A stretch of 64,000 nucleotides of DNA from Parapedobacter sp035556095 (GTDB lineage Bacteria; Bacteroidota; Bacteroidia; Sphingobacteriales; Sphingobacteriaceae): positions 83,681 through 147,680 of the forward strand of contig NZ_DATMFT010000012.1 of NCBI RefSeq assembly GCF_035556095.1. The letters are read 5' to 3'. Under the pieces are notes generated by a model, which saw nothing but the letters and a program-made list of their open reading frames with translations, did no database searches and was not told where the DNA came from. Positions 35,565 through 43,988 of the stretch are shown one piece after another. The translations under genes were made by a program, and so were the position numbers. Numbering within the stretch: the first letter of the stretch is position 1; each line of letters starts with the position of its first letter.

Positions 35565-37484
35565 TTATCCCCTCAACTTCTCCGCACCTTCCTTGATTTC
35601 TTCTACCACGGCGGGATCTAGCAGTGTAGTGATGTCGCCTAGATTGGATGTGTCGCCCTCGGCTATTTTCCGGAGGATGCGTCGCATAATCTTACCTGAC
35701 CGGGTCTTCGGCAGGCCGCTGACAAACTGGATTTTATCGGGTTTGGCTATAGCTCCGATAATACGGCTTACCGTTTGGTTGATATCCTGCCGGGTAAGGT
35801 TTTCGTCTACGTGGTGGCCGGAGGCGATGACATAGGCATATATGCCTTGGCCCTTCACCGAGTGCGGGTAACCCACGATGGCTGATTCGACTACATCGCT
35901 GTGCATGTTGATGGCGTTTTCCAGCTCGGCTGTACCGATGCGGTGGCCCGAAACGTTCAATACATCATCTACTCTGCCCGTAATGCGATAATAGCCGTCT
36001 TCATTGCGCAGGCAGCCATCGCCCGTGAAATACATGTTTTCATAAGTCGAGAAATAGGTCTGCCGGCAACGCTCATGGTCACCGTAGGTGGTGCGGATCA
36101 TACCTGGCCACGGGAACTTGATGCAGAGGTTACCACTCACGTTATTGCCTTCCAATTCCTTGCCACCTTCATCGACAAGCACCGGTTGGATGCCCGGTAA
36201 TGGCAGCATGGCGAAACTGGGAATGGTAGGCGTGATACCCGCAATGGGGGAAATCAGAATGCCGCCATTTTCTGTCTGCCACCAGGTGTCTACGATAGGT
36301 GCCTTTCCCTTTCCGATTTTTTCATTATACCAATGCCAGGCCTCTTCGTTGATAGGCTCGCCCACGCTACCTAGCTTACGGATACTGCTGAGGTCTTTGC
36401 CGTCCACATACCCATCACCAGCTGCCATCAACGAGCGGATCGCGGTAGGTGCTGTATATAGGATGTTCACTCGATGCTTTTCAACGATATCCCAAAAACG
36501 CCCAGCATCGGGCCACGTGGGTATACCCTCGAACATCAATGATGTAGCGCCTTGCGACAGCGGACCGTAAATGATGTACGAGTGGCCTGTGATCCAGCCG
36601 ATGTCGGCGGTACAGAAATATACTTCGTCTGGTTGGTATTGGAATACGTTGGAAAACGTGTACCCCGTATAAACCATATAGCCCCCGCAGGTGTGTACAA
36701 CCCCTTTGGGCTTGCCCGTAGAGCCTGAGGTGTAGAGGATGAACAACATATCTTCGGCATCCATCTCTTCGGCAGGGCAGGTGGGATTACCTTGGGTTTC
36801 TACTTTGGTGATCTCATCTTCCCACCACACATCGCGTCCCTTAATCATAGAAACCGGTGTACGGGTGCGGGTAAGCACAATAACGCGATTTACAGATTTA
36901 CATTGCACCAATGCATCATCTACAATGTTCTTGAGTTCGATGGTTTTTGTACCACGGAACCCACCATCCGATGTGATGACCAGCTTGCAGCCGGTGTCGT
37001 TTATGCGGTCGGCGATGGATTGTGCTGAAAAGCCGCCGAAGACCACCGAGTGGATGGCGCCGATGCGCGCACAGGCCAACACCGCAATAACGAGCTCGGG
37101 TACCATCGGCAAATAAATACATACGCGGTCACCCTTGCGTACACCGTTGTTTTTCAGTACGTTGGAAAATTGCTCTACTTTTTCAAGCAGTTGTTTGTAA
37201 GTAAGCACCCGATGCGCCTCGTTGGGGTCGTTGGGTTCCCAGATGATCGCCGGCTTATCGCCTAATTGGTAGATATGGCGGTCTAAGCAGTTTTCAGTGA
37301 TATTGAGCTTTGCGCCTTCAAACCATTTTATATTGGGTTCCTTGAAATTCCAGTTTAATACGTTATTCCACTTACGGCGCCAATAGAAGTGATCGGCGAT
37401 CCCCGCCCAGAATTCCTCGGGTTTTTCTACGCTGTCTTGGTAAACCCGCTGGTATTCATCAAATGATTTGATTTGTAAATCCAT
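35565..37484 (-). CDS. acs: acetyl-CoA synthetase
   Basis: This 639-residue AMP-forming acetate-CoA ligase activates acetate with ATP and CoA. Present are the P-loop-like YTSGSTGKPKGVVHT, the DTWWQTENGG acyl-binding region, TGDGCLRNEDGYYRITGR, and the C-terminal catalytic Lys in PKTRSGKIMRR, which in this family is controlled by reversible acetylation. The length equals that of typical bacterial Acs. The gene is monocistronic, divergent from the UbiA-like gene across 109 nt. Confidence 0.97.
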   Translation of the reverse strand: MDLQIKSFDEYQRVYQDSVEKPEEFWAGIADHFYWRRKWNNVLNWNFKEPNIKWFEGAKLNITENCLDRHIYQLGDKPAIIWEPNDPNEAHRVLTYKQLLEKVEQFSNVLKNNGVRKGDRVCIYLPMVPELVIAVLACARIGAIHSVVFGGFSAQSIADRINDTGCKLVITSDGGFRGTKTIELKNIVDDALVQCKSVNRVIVLTRTRTPVSMIKGRDVWWEDEITKVETQGNPTCPAEEMDAEDMLFILYTSGSTGKPKGVVHTCGGYMVYTGYTFSNVFQYQPDEVYFCTADIGWITGHSYIIYGPLSQGATSLMFEGIPTWPDAGRFWDIVEKHRVNILYTAPTAIRSLMAAGDGYVDGKDLSSIRKLGSVGEPINEEAWHWYNEKIGKGKAPIVDTWWQTENGGILISPIAGITPTIPSFAMLPLPGIQPVLVDEGGKELEGNNVSGNLCIKFPWPGMIRTTYGDHERCRQTYFSTYENMYFTGDGCLRNEDGYYRITGRVDDVLNVSGHRIGTAELENAINMHSDVVESAIVGYPHSVKGQGIYAYVIASGHHVDENLTRQDINQTVSRIIGAIAKPDKIQFVSGLPKTRSGKIMRRILRKIAEGDTSNLGDITTLLDPAVVEEIKEGAEKLRG

Positions 37485-37593
37485 ATTTAGTTTAACTTTT
37501 TTGTGTTATTTTGTCGGACAATAAATTGGCCTATTGGGTATATAGAAGGGGCTAATTTACATACTTTTTGCAAAAAAGCGAATTTTCCGCCGG

Positions 37594-38469
37594 GTGCTAC
37601 CAAATTACAATCAAAGGTTTCTGGATACCTTGCTATTTAGTAATGTATTTATTGCCTGTTGTGCCGTGGCGCAGGGGGGGATGACCTATCTCTTGCTTTC
37701 ATTGCCTGTTGACTATACGGTATTGGCTATTCTTGGGGGTGCAACACTGGCATTGTATAACTTCAGTATGATCTTAGCGAAGCCGCGGCACCCGGAAACC
37801 TCTCCCTTCCGGCGGGTGAGGTGGGTATTCAGGCATGAACGGTCTCTCTGGGTGTGGACCGGGGTAGCATTGTCACTTGCCTTGGTGCTCGGATTGCAAC
37901 TACATATTCCATCGTTTATATTGCTGGGGGTGATGGGTGCCATGGGCCTGGCGTATAACCTGCCAATTGTGCGGGTAGCCGGGGAACAGCGAAGGGCAGG
38001 GCTGCGACAGATTACCGGATTGAAATTGTTTTACATCGGTTTGGTTTGGGTGATGAGTAGCGTGTTGCTCCCGGTAGCGGAAGCGTATCACGATGACCTC
38101 CACATTGTATGGTCCCAAGTATGGCAATTGATGGCCTGGGTATTCCTTTTTGTGGTGGCAATCACCATCCCGTTTGATATTCGTGATATTTATCAGGATC
38201 GGTACTACGGGTTGAAAACCATCCCGGTATTATTCGGTGAACGTAAAGCGCTGGTGTTATCCAGCGCATTGTTGGCGGTACAGATGGGATGGGTGTGGTT
38301 TAGCGATTACCCGCTGGATATCCGACAAGCGTTGATTGTCGTGTCGGCCCTATGCCTGCTGTTTATTTTGGCACCGCCGGTCAAAAAGAACGAGTATTAC
38401 TATTTTCTGTTTCTCGATGGCATGATGCTTCTACAGTTCTTCGCCGTGTGGTTGGCGTTATTGGGCTGA
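37594..38469 (+). CDS. UbiA-superfamily membrane protein with degenerate first Asp motif
   Basis: This 291-residue protein with eight or nine membrane helices starts at a GTG; no ATG lies in frame upstream before a stop. The second UbiA signature is clear (FDIRDIYQDRYYGLKTIPVLFG, quoted as DIRDIYQDRYYGLKTIPVLF). The first, normally NxxxDxxxD, is replaced by YNFSMILAKPRHPE with no Asp at the expected spots. UbiA enzymes transfer prenyl chains to aromatic acceptors using magnesium held by both motifs, so this member may be inactive or use other residues. Its 3' end overlaps the convergent dehydrogenase gene by 12 nt. Function unknown beyond superfamily. Confidence 0.75.
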   Translation: MLPNYNQRFLDTLLFSNVFIACCAVAQGGMTYLLLSLPVDYTVLAILGGATLALYNFSMILAKPRHPETSPFRRVRWVFRHERSLWVWTGVALSLALVLGLQLHIPSFILLGVMGAMGLAYNLPIVRVAGEQRRAGLRQITGLKLFYIGLVWVMSSVLLPVAEAYHDDLHIVWSQVWQLMAWVFLFVVAITIPFDIRDIYQDRYYGLKTIPVLFGERKALVLSSALLAVQMGWVWFSDYPLDIRQALIVVSALCLLFILAPPVKKNEYYYFLFLDGMMLLQFFAVWLALLG

Positions 38470-39414
38470 AGCTTCCCCCGATAGATGGACAATTACTTTT
38501 TCAACAAGTATATCTGCGATTTTAAAATAGCTTTCCACGCTCCATCCGGCCACGTGCGGGCTGCATATCACCTTTTCGTGCGCAATTAACGGCTCGAACC
38601 AAGGCTGCTCATTCAGCGCCGGGAATTTTTCGACGGGCAATACGTCAAACGCGGCCCCCAGTATCCTTCCTTCATCCAGGGCCGCCAGTACCGCCGGAAT
38701 ATGGACGATTTCGCCACGGGCGCCATTCAGAAAGAATATCGGTTTACGGAAACGGGCTAAATACGCGTCATCGACCATTTGGCGGGACACCGCCGTAAGC
38801 GGAATATGCAGGCTGACCACATCGGCCCGTTCTGTTACCTCTTCCATGCTTGCTTCCGTGGCGTATGCATCGCTGAATCCGGTTTTGTACTTATCATACG
38901 CAATTACGTCGACGTTGAAACCAGCAAGCTTGCGGGCCATGGCACCTCCATTATTGCCGTAGCCGATGAGTGCGACGGTACGTCCGCCGAGTTCCAAACC
39001 GCGGTTCTCTTCACGCTGCCAAAGACCGCTCTTAATCTCGGTGTTGCCGCGATTTAGGTTATTCATCAGCGACAACAGCATGCCTACCATATGCTCACCT
39101 ACGGCATCGCGGTTACCCTCGGGTGCGTTGAGCAAGGTGATTCCGCGCGCTTGTGCATAAGCTTCGTCAATGTTGTCCATGCCCGCGCCTCCCCGCGCGA
39201 TGAATGTGAGTTGCGGAGCTGCGTCCATAAAAGCAGCATCAACTTTGAACTTCGAGCGGATAACCAAACCGGTGTATTGAGGGATGATTTGCAATGCTTC
39301 ATCTTTACCGATGGCTGGCAAGTAATCAAACGCGATGTTTTTTGATGTTAGTTTTTCTGCAAAAATGGGATGGATATCATCTACGATAAGCAACCGGGAA
39401 GGGAGTTTAGTCAT
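38458..39414 (-). CDS. D-2-hydroxyacid dehydrogenase (SerA-like, without ACT domain)
   Basis: This 318-residue NAD-dependent dehydrogenase of the D-isomer-specific family has the substrate-domain pattern LVIRSKFKVDAAFMD and ARGGAGMDNIDEAYA, the cofactor loop IGYGNNGGAMARKL (an extra Asn pair in the GxGxxG), the catalytic Arg in FLNGARGEIV and the His in SPHVAGWS. It looks like the short 3-phosphoglycerate dehydrogenase relatives found in Bacteroidota, but serine biosynthesis cannot be proven because the ACT domain and the serine gene partners are absent. Its start overlaps the stop of rsmA by 4 nt, so both are cotranscribed. Confidence 0.85.
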   Translation of the reverse strand: MTKLPSRLLIVDDIHPIFAEKLTSKNIAFDYLPAIGKDEALQIIPQYTGLVIRSKFKVDAAFMDAAPQLTFIARGGAGMDNIDEAYAQARGITLLNAPEGNRDAVGEHMVGMLLSLMNNLNRGNTEIKSGLWQREENRGLELGGRTVALIGYGNNGGAMARKLAGFNVDVIAYDKYKTGFSDAYATEASMEEVTERADVVSLHIPLTAVSRQMVDDAYLARFRKPIFFLNGARGEIVHIPAVLAALDEGRILGAAFDVLPVEKFPALNEQPWFEPLIAHEKVICSPHVAGWSVESYFKIADILVEKVIVHLSGEASAQ

Positions 39415-40190
39415 ATTCGTTGAGCAATGTCATTAGTTAGCGTTATAAAATCGGCAACAGCGAGCCGTTCTGCCCGCAGGTCATATAAGGGGCTTTCGCC
39501 CATTCTGTCTTTTGGGATGATGCCTGACAGCGCATTCCGAAGGGTTTTGCGCCGCTGGTTGAATGCCGCTTTTACGACGCGCCAAAATAGTTTTTCGTCG
39601 CAACCGAGCGTTTCTACTTGACTACGGGTAAGCCGGATGACGCCGGAAAGCACTTTGGGGGGTGGGGCAAACGCGCCGGCCTTGACCGTAAAGAGATATT
39701 CGACATCGTAATAAGCTTGTACCAATACACTGAGAATGCCGTATTCTTTACCGCCCGGATGGGCTGCGCAACGCTCGGCCACTTCTTTCTGGAACATGCC
39801 CACCACCTCCGCCACACGGTGGCGCTCTTCCAGTACTTTGAACAGGATTTGGGACGAAATGTTGTAGGGGAAGTTGCCGATAATCGCTAATTTACCGGTC
39901 ATGTGGGCGTCGAAATTCAGGGTCAAGAAATCGCCGTGGATGAGCTTGTCGCCAAGCTGCGGATAGCGATTGTGTAAATACTGAATGGACTCTCCGTCGA
40001 TATCGATGAGTAGGGTGCGGTAACGCTCTTCCTGTAGCAGGATGTCTGACAGGATGCCCATGCCCGGCCCGACCTCCAGCACGGTATCGTAGCCAAGTTG
40101 CGGACGCAGCGCTGCCACAATCTTGACGGCGGTATGTTTATCCGTTAGGAAATGTTGTCCCAAGTGTTTTTTCGCGCGGACGCTAGCCAT
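39411..40190 (-). CDS. rsmA: 16S rRNA (adenine1518-N6/adenine1519-N6)-dimethyltransferase
   Basis: This is the 259-residue KsgA/RsmA enzyme. ATG 40190 (MASVRAKKHLGQHFLTD) is the right start; the open frame further upstream is not coding-like. It contains the family block KKHLGQHFL, the SAM site VLEVGPGMGILSDIL, and the catalytic NFPYNISSQI (NxPY). It dimethylates two adenines at the 3' end of 16S rRNA during small-subunit assembly. It heads a two-gene transcript with the dehydrogenase. Confidence 0.96.
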   Translation of the reverse strand: MASVRAKKHLGQHFLTDKHTAVKIVAALRPQLGYDTVLEVGPGMGILSDILLQEERYRTLLIDIDGESIQYLHNRYPQLGDKLIHGDFLTLNFDAHMTGKLAIIGNFPYNISSQILFKVLEERHRVAEVVGMFQKEVAERCAAHPGGKEYGILSVLVQAYYDVEYLFTVKAGAFAPPPKVLSGVIRLTRSQVETLGCDEKLFWRVVKAAFNQRRKTLRNALSGIIPKDRMGESPLYDLRAERLAVADFITLTNDIAQRI

Positions 40191-40349
40191 GGATGTGTTG
40201 GATTTTGCTGCAAGCCGAGCAAAAGTAACTTTTTTTTGTAACTTTCCGCTATAAAAGTATAGGCTCGGCGGCCGCGTGTAGACCAATCATTGCGACATAA
40301 TAATGGTTTGTATGTCGAAACAACTTTGTTTAAGTTTACGGATTGGATT

Positions 40350-40571
40350 ATGAAGGAAATAGCAAAAATGCTGATGCTGGGTGGTGGAATAATCCTTATC
40401 GTGGGGATGATCGTCTATTTTTCAGGTGATAAATTGAAGTGGTTCGGCAACCTGCCGGGTGATATACGGGTGGAGCGGCCGGGTTTCAGCTTTTACATGC
40501 CGATTGCCAGTATGCTGCTTGTGAGCACGGTACTGAGCGCGCTGGTTTGGCTTGTGCGTAAAATGTTTTGA
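40350..40571 (+). CDS. DUF2905 small membrane protein
   Basis: This 73-residue protein starts at ATG 40350 (MKEIAKMLMLGGGIIL). It has two membrane helices and the family motif KWFGNLPGDIRVERPGFSFY between them. Function is unknown. It is monocistronic, divergent from rsmA. The 60 extra codons of the upstream open frame are not counted because they precede a poor coding region. Confidence 0.88.
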   Translation: MKEIAKMLMLGGGIILIVGMIVYFSGDKLKWFGNLPGDIRVERPGFSFYMPIASMLLVSTVLSALVWLVRKMF

Positions 40572-40720
40572 GCGCGTGCACTAAAATTCCTGCTTTTCCG
40601 CTATCAAAATTGCTTCAAAGCGGCAGCCGAGTAGATCGCTAACGGCGTAAGCCCTCATGAGCATCTTTAAAACAGATGGGTAGGCGAATAACGTTGCTTT
40701 TTTTTTCAATGCGATTATAA

Positions 40721-40751
40721 TTGCATATAAAAGCAACTTTATCTAAGTTTG
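40721..40751 (+). promoter_or_regulatory. promoter of pdxA
   Basis: TTG at 40721-40723 and TAAGTTTG at 40744-40751 are separated by 20 nt, matching the Bacteroidota -33/-7 consensus. The predicted transcript starts near 40758, 16 nt before the ATG. The 14-nt core is repeated at the promoter at 43340. Confidence 0.7.
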
Positions 40752-40773
40752 GTAGCCAAAGAACACTGTGGAT

Positions 40774-41829
40774 ATGAGTGACAAACTGAAAATAGGAATA
40801 TCGATTGGCGACGTGAATGGCATCGGGCTGGAAGTCATTATTAAGACATTGGTAGACAGCAGGATGATGGAATACTTCACGCCAATTGTCTATGGAAGTA
40901 CCAAAGTTGCCTCGTTCCATCGAAAGGCATTGGGAATTAATGACTTCAGTTTCAATGTGATTAATGCGGTGCAACAAGCCAATCCCAAGCGGGCCAATAT
41001 GATTAATTGCTGGGAGGAGGAAGTAAAGATTACGTTGGGCGAGGAAAATGAAATAGGGGGAAAATATGCATTCCTATCCTTGAAACATGCAGTGGATGAC
41101 TTGGTGCGTGGGGAAATCGACGCGTTGGTTACTGCGCCCATCAATAAGCACAACATCCAGCGGGAGGGATTCGAGTTTCCGGGCCACACGGAGTATTTGC
41201 AGGCGCGCACGGAAAGCAACGATGCCCTCATGTTTATGGTCAGCGATGAGTTGCGTGTGGGGGTGGTGACAGGGCATATTCCGGTGAAAGATATCGCGCC
41301 GAACATTTCAACTGAAGCGATTATATCCAAGTTGGCATTAATGGACGCTAGCCTGAAGCGCGACTTCTGGATTCGGAAGCCGAAGATTGCCGTTTTGGGG
41401 TTGAACCCCCATGCCGGCGACAACGGATTAATCGGTAAGGAAGATGAAACCATTATCGCTCCGGCGATCGCGGAGGCGAAATCAAAAGGTGTTTTTTGTT
41501 TCGGCCCTTATCCGGCCGATGGCTTCTTTGCTTCGGAGACGTACACTAAATTTGACGCCGTGTTGGCGATGTATCACGATCAAGGTCTCATTCCATTTAA
41601 GCATATTGCTGCGCGCAGTGGTGTTAACTTCACAGCGGGGCTTCCCGTGGTACGCACATCGCCCGATCATGGTACGGGTTATGACATTGCGGGAAAGAAT
41701 GTTGCATCGGAGATGTCGTTCCGCGAGGCGGTTTTCGCCGCGGTCCATATCGTGGCTCGACGAAGGGAGCAAGATGAGCTGTTGTCAAATCCGTTGATCT
41801 CTAGGCGCTTGTCGCGCGACCGGGATTAA
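40774..41829 (+). CDS. pdxA: 4-hydroxythreonine-4-phosphate dehydrogenase
   Basis: This 351-residue PdxA catalyses the NAD-dependent oxidation and decarboxylation in the DXP-dependent pyridoxal phosphate pathway. ATG 40774 is preferred over the GTG six bases upstream. Motifs are ISIGDVNGIGLEV at the N-terminus, FPGHTEYLQ, LGLNPHAGDNGLIGKEDE and MYHDQGLIPFK, which contain the metal-binding His and Asp residues. No pdxJ is next to it. Confidence 0.95.
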   Translation: MSDKLKIGISIGDVNGIGLEVIIKTLVDSRMMEYFTPIVYGSTKVASFHRKALGINDFSFNVINAVQQANPKRANMINCWEEEVKITLGEENEIGGKYAFLSLKHAVDDLVRGEIDALVTAPINKHNIQREGFEFPGHTEYLQARTESNDALMFMVSDELRVGVVTGHIPVKDIAPNISTEAIISKLALMDASLKRDFWIRKPKIAVLGLNPHAGDNGLIGKEDETIIAPAIAEAKSKGVFCFGPYPADGFFASETYTKFDAVLAMYHDQGLIPFKHIAARSGVNFTAGLPVVRTSPDHGTGYDIAGKNVASEMSFREAVFAAVHIVARRREQDELLSNPLISRRLSRDRD

Positions 41830-41864
41830 TCCCCGTTTGGATACTAGATTATCCAACGAATGTG

Positions 41865-41872
41865 TATTTTTG
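41865..41872 (+). promoter_or_regulatory. candidate -7 element for cca
   Basis: TATTTTTG matches TAnnTTTG and lies 21 nt before the ATG at 41894. A TTG at 41837 is 25 nt away, longer than the usual spacing, so the call is tentative. It supports ATG 41894 rather than an earlier start. Confidence 0.4.
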
Positions 41873-41893
41873 CCGTCAAAATACAAATTGCCG

Positions 41894-43321
41894 ATGCCCC
41901 AGACAATCATGAGCGACTACCTGGACCATCCTATATTCCCACTGCTAAGTGACGTTGCCAGTGAAGCGAAGATGGAATGCTTTGTAGTGGGGGGATATGT
42001 ACGGGACCGGATCATGGGTCGCGATTTCAAGAATGACATCGATGTGGTGGTAGTGGGCAGTGGTATCGATTTCGCGACGCGTGTGGGTAACCGATTGGGT
42101 GAAAAGGTAGCGGTTTATAAGAATTTCGGTACGGCTTCTCTTCGTCACGGTGAGGTACAACTTGAGTTTGTGGGCGCACGGAAAGAATCGTATCGGGCCG
42201 ATTCCCGTAAGCCCATTGTTGAAGACGGAACGTTGACAGACGACCAAAACCGGCGTGATTTCACCATCAATGCAATGGCACTCTCGCTCAATAAAGCCGA
42301 CTTCGGAGTGCTGCTCGATCCGTTCAATGGTTGTGCCGATATCCAGCACCGAATCATCCGGACGCCACTCAGCCCCAACGAAACTTTCTCTGACGATCCG
42401 TTGCGCATGATGCGCGCTATACGCTTTGCTACGCAATTGAATTTCAAAATCGATATGGCAGCCATCAAGGCGATAGTGGAGAACAAGGAGCGTATTAAAA
42501 TTATCTCAAGGGAGCGCGTCATCGATGAGCTGAATAAAATGGTGCTGGCAGACAAACCTTCCATAGGATTCAAGTACCTGTTTGATGTGGGCTTGTTACA
42601 GCTCGTTTTCCCGGCGATGGCTAACCTCTATGGGGTGGAAGTCATTAACGGGAAAGGGCATAAGGATAATTTCTACCATACATTGGAAGTACTGGACAAT
42701 GTGGCTGAACTTAGCGACGACCTATGGCTTCGATGGGCTGCGATTATGCACGATATTGCGAAGCCTGCCACCAAGCGCTTTGACAAGCTGCATGGATGGA
42801 CCTTCCATGGCCATGAAGATAAGGGTGCGCGTATGGTGCCGAAGCTCTTTGCTGAACTCAAGTTGCCGCTCAACGATAAGATGCGGTTTGTACAGAAAAT
42901 GGTTGCCTTACATCTCCGTCCCATTGTGCTCGCGCAAGATACGGTGTCCGATTCGGCTGTGAGGCGATTGCTGTTTGAGGCGGGAGATGACATCGATAGC
43001 CTCATGCTACTATGCCACGCGGATGTAACAACGAAAAACGAATATAAAAAGAAGAAATATCGGCAGAATTTCGATCTCGTCAAGAAAAAGCTTAAAGATG
43101 TGGAAGAGCGGGATCAGATCCGTAACTGGCAACCTCCGGTTACGGGCCAAGATGTGATGGACGCTTTCGGGTTAAAACCCGGAAAAATGGTCGGCACGAT
43201 TAAGAATGCAATCCGTGAGGCAATATTGGAAGGCGATATACCCAATAGCAGTGAAGATGCCTATCGATTCATGCTAGAAAAAGGGAAAGAACTGGGATTG
43301 AAACTCAAGGCGGATGCGTAG
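41894..43321 (+). CDS. cca: CCA tRNA nucleotidyltransferase with HD domain
   Basis: This 475-residue class II tRNA nucleotidyltransferase adds or repairs the 3' CCA end of tRNAs. The head domain shows VGGYVRDRIMGRDFKNDIDV (GGxVRD and the catalytic DxD-type Asp pair) and RRDFTINAMAL. The neck follows with FSDDPLRMMRAIRFA. The C-terminal part has an HD phosphohydrolase motif (AAIMHDIAKPATKRF; second His in FHGHEDKGA). ATG 41894 (MPQTIMSDYL) is chosen over a TTG-started longer frame; the ATG 15 bases later is an alternative. Confidence 0.94.
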   Translation: MPQTIMSDYLDHPIFPLLSDVASEAKMECFVVGGYVRDRIMGRDFKNDIDVVVVGSGIDFATRVGNRLGEKVAVYKNFGTASLRHGEVQLEFVGARKESYRADSRKPIVEDGTLTDDQNRRDFTINAMALSLNKADFGVLLDPFNGCADIQHRIIRTPLSPNETFSDDPLRMMRAIRFATQLNFKIDMAAIKAIVENKERIKIISRERVIDELNKMVLADKPSIGFKYLFDVGLLQLVFPAMANLYGVEVINGKGHKDNFYHTLEVLDNVAELSDDLWLRWAAIMHDIAKPATKRFDKLHGWTFHGHEDKGARMVPKLFAELKLPLNDKMRFVQKMVALHLRPIVLAQDTVSDSAVRRLLFEAGDDIDSLMLLCHADVTTKNEYKKKKYRQNFDLVKKKLKDVEERDQIRNWQPPVTGQDVMDAFGLKPGKMVGTIKNAIREAILEGDIPNSSEDAYRFMLEKGKELGLKLKADA

Positions 43322-43339
43322 TGATGCGATGCTGCTGTA

Positions 43340-43369
43340 TTGCTTATAAAAGGATTTTATCTAAGTTTG
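43340..43369 (+). promoter_or_regulatory. promoter of the PRiA4-ORF3-like/miaA pair
   Basis: TTG at 43340-43342 and TAAGTTTG at 43362-43369 are 19 nt apart, an excellent match to the Bacteroidota consensus. The ATG follows 34 nt after the -7 box. Confidence 0.72.
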
Positions 43370-43403
43370 CATAAGTTCGTAGAAGAAACTAGAGGGAAGT
43401 ATT

Positions 43404-43988
43404 ATGGCTATCTATCGTTTTAGAATTTCATTCGAAGATTACGATGACGTGACCCGCGAAATCGATGTGCTGCCGAAGCATACATTTTTAGACTTGCATC
43501 AAGCGCTGCATACGGCTACTGGCTACGATCCCGAGTTGTCGTCATCGTTCTACGTGAGTAACGACAGGTGGAAAAAAGGAGCTGAAATTGCGTATTTGCC
43601 CAGTGAATCGAAGAAGAGCCAAGGCGTGGCACTTATGGAAGAGTCTAAATTGAACAAGTTCATTGACGACCCCCATCAGAAATTTTACTATGTATATAAT
43701 TTTGATCACCCGCTCGATTTCCATGTGCAACTGATTAAGATATTGAAGGAGGAAGAGGGTAAAGTATACCCTGCACTATTCAAAAGCGTAGGGCAGGTGC
43801 CTAAATTGCCGGGTGCGAAAGTGGTGCCAACCGAAACAGCCAACAAGAAGGATGACGTGGAATATGATTTCTTGGGAGAGACCGAATACGGTATCAATGA
43901 AGAGGAAGATCTCGATATGCTGGACGAAGAAGAGCAGTCGGAGGGAGGAAAAGAAGAGGGGAATGATGGGTACGGGGAAGATTATTGA
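43404..43988 (+). CDS. plasmid pRiA4b ORF-3-like family protein with acidic tail
   Basis: This 194-residue cytoplasmic protein begins MAIYRFRISFEDYDDVTREI and has a LPKHTFLDLHQALHTATGYD helix, the pattern of the pRiA4b ORF-3-like family, whose members are widespread and of unknown role. The last 45 residues are strongly acidic (DLDMLDEEEQSEGGKEEGND), suggesting an unstructured tail that could contact basic partners. Its stop overlaps the miaA start (TGATG), so the two are translationally coupled. Together with cca upstream it sits between two tRNA-processing genes. Confidence 0.82.
   Translation: MAIYRFRISFEDYDDVTREIDVLPKHTFLDLHQALHTATGYDPELSSSFYVSNDRWKKGAEIAYLPSESKKSQGVALMEESKLNKFIDDPHQKFYYVYNFDHPLDFHVQLIKILKEEEGKVYPALFKSVGQVPKLPGAKVVPTETANKKDDVEYDFLGETEYGINEEEDLDMLDEEEQSEGGKEEGNDGYGEDY

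Noticed and set aside
43404..43988. Mobile-element origin suggested by the pRiA4b ORF-3/IS1096 passenger family name
   Set aside because: The gene is coupled to miaA with a normal promoter and no element ends; the family is widespread on chromosomes.
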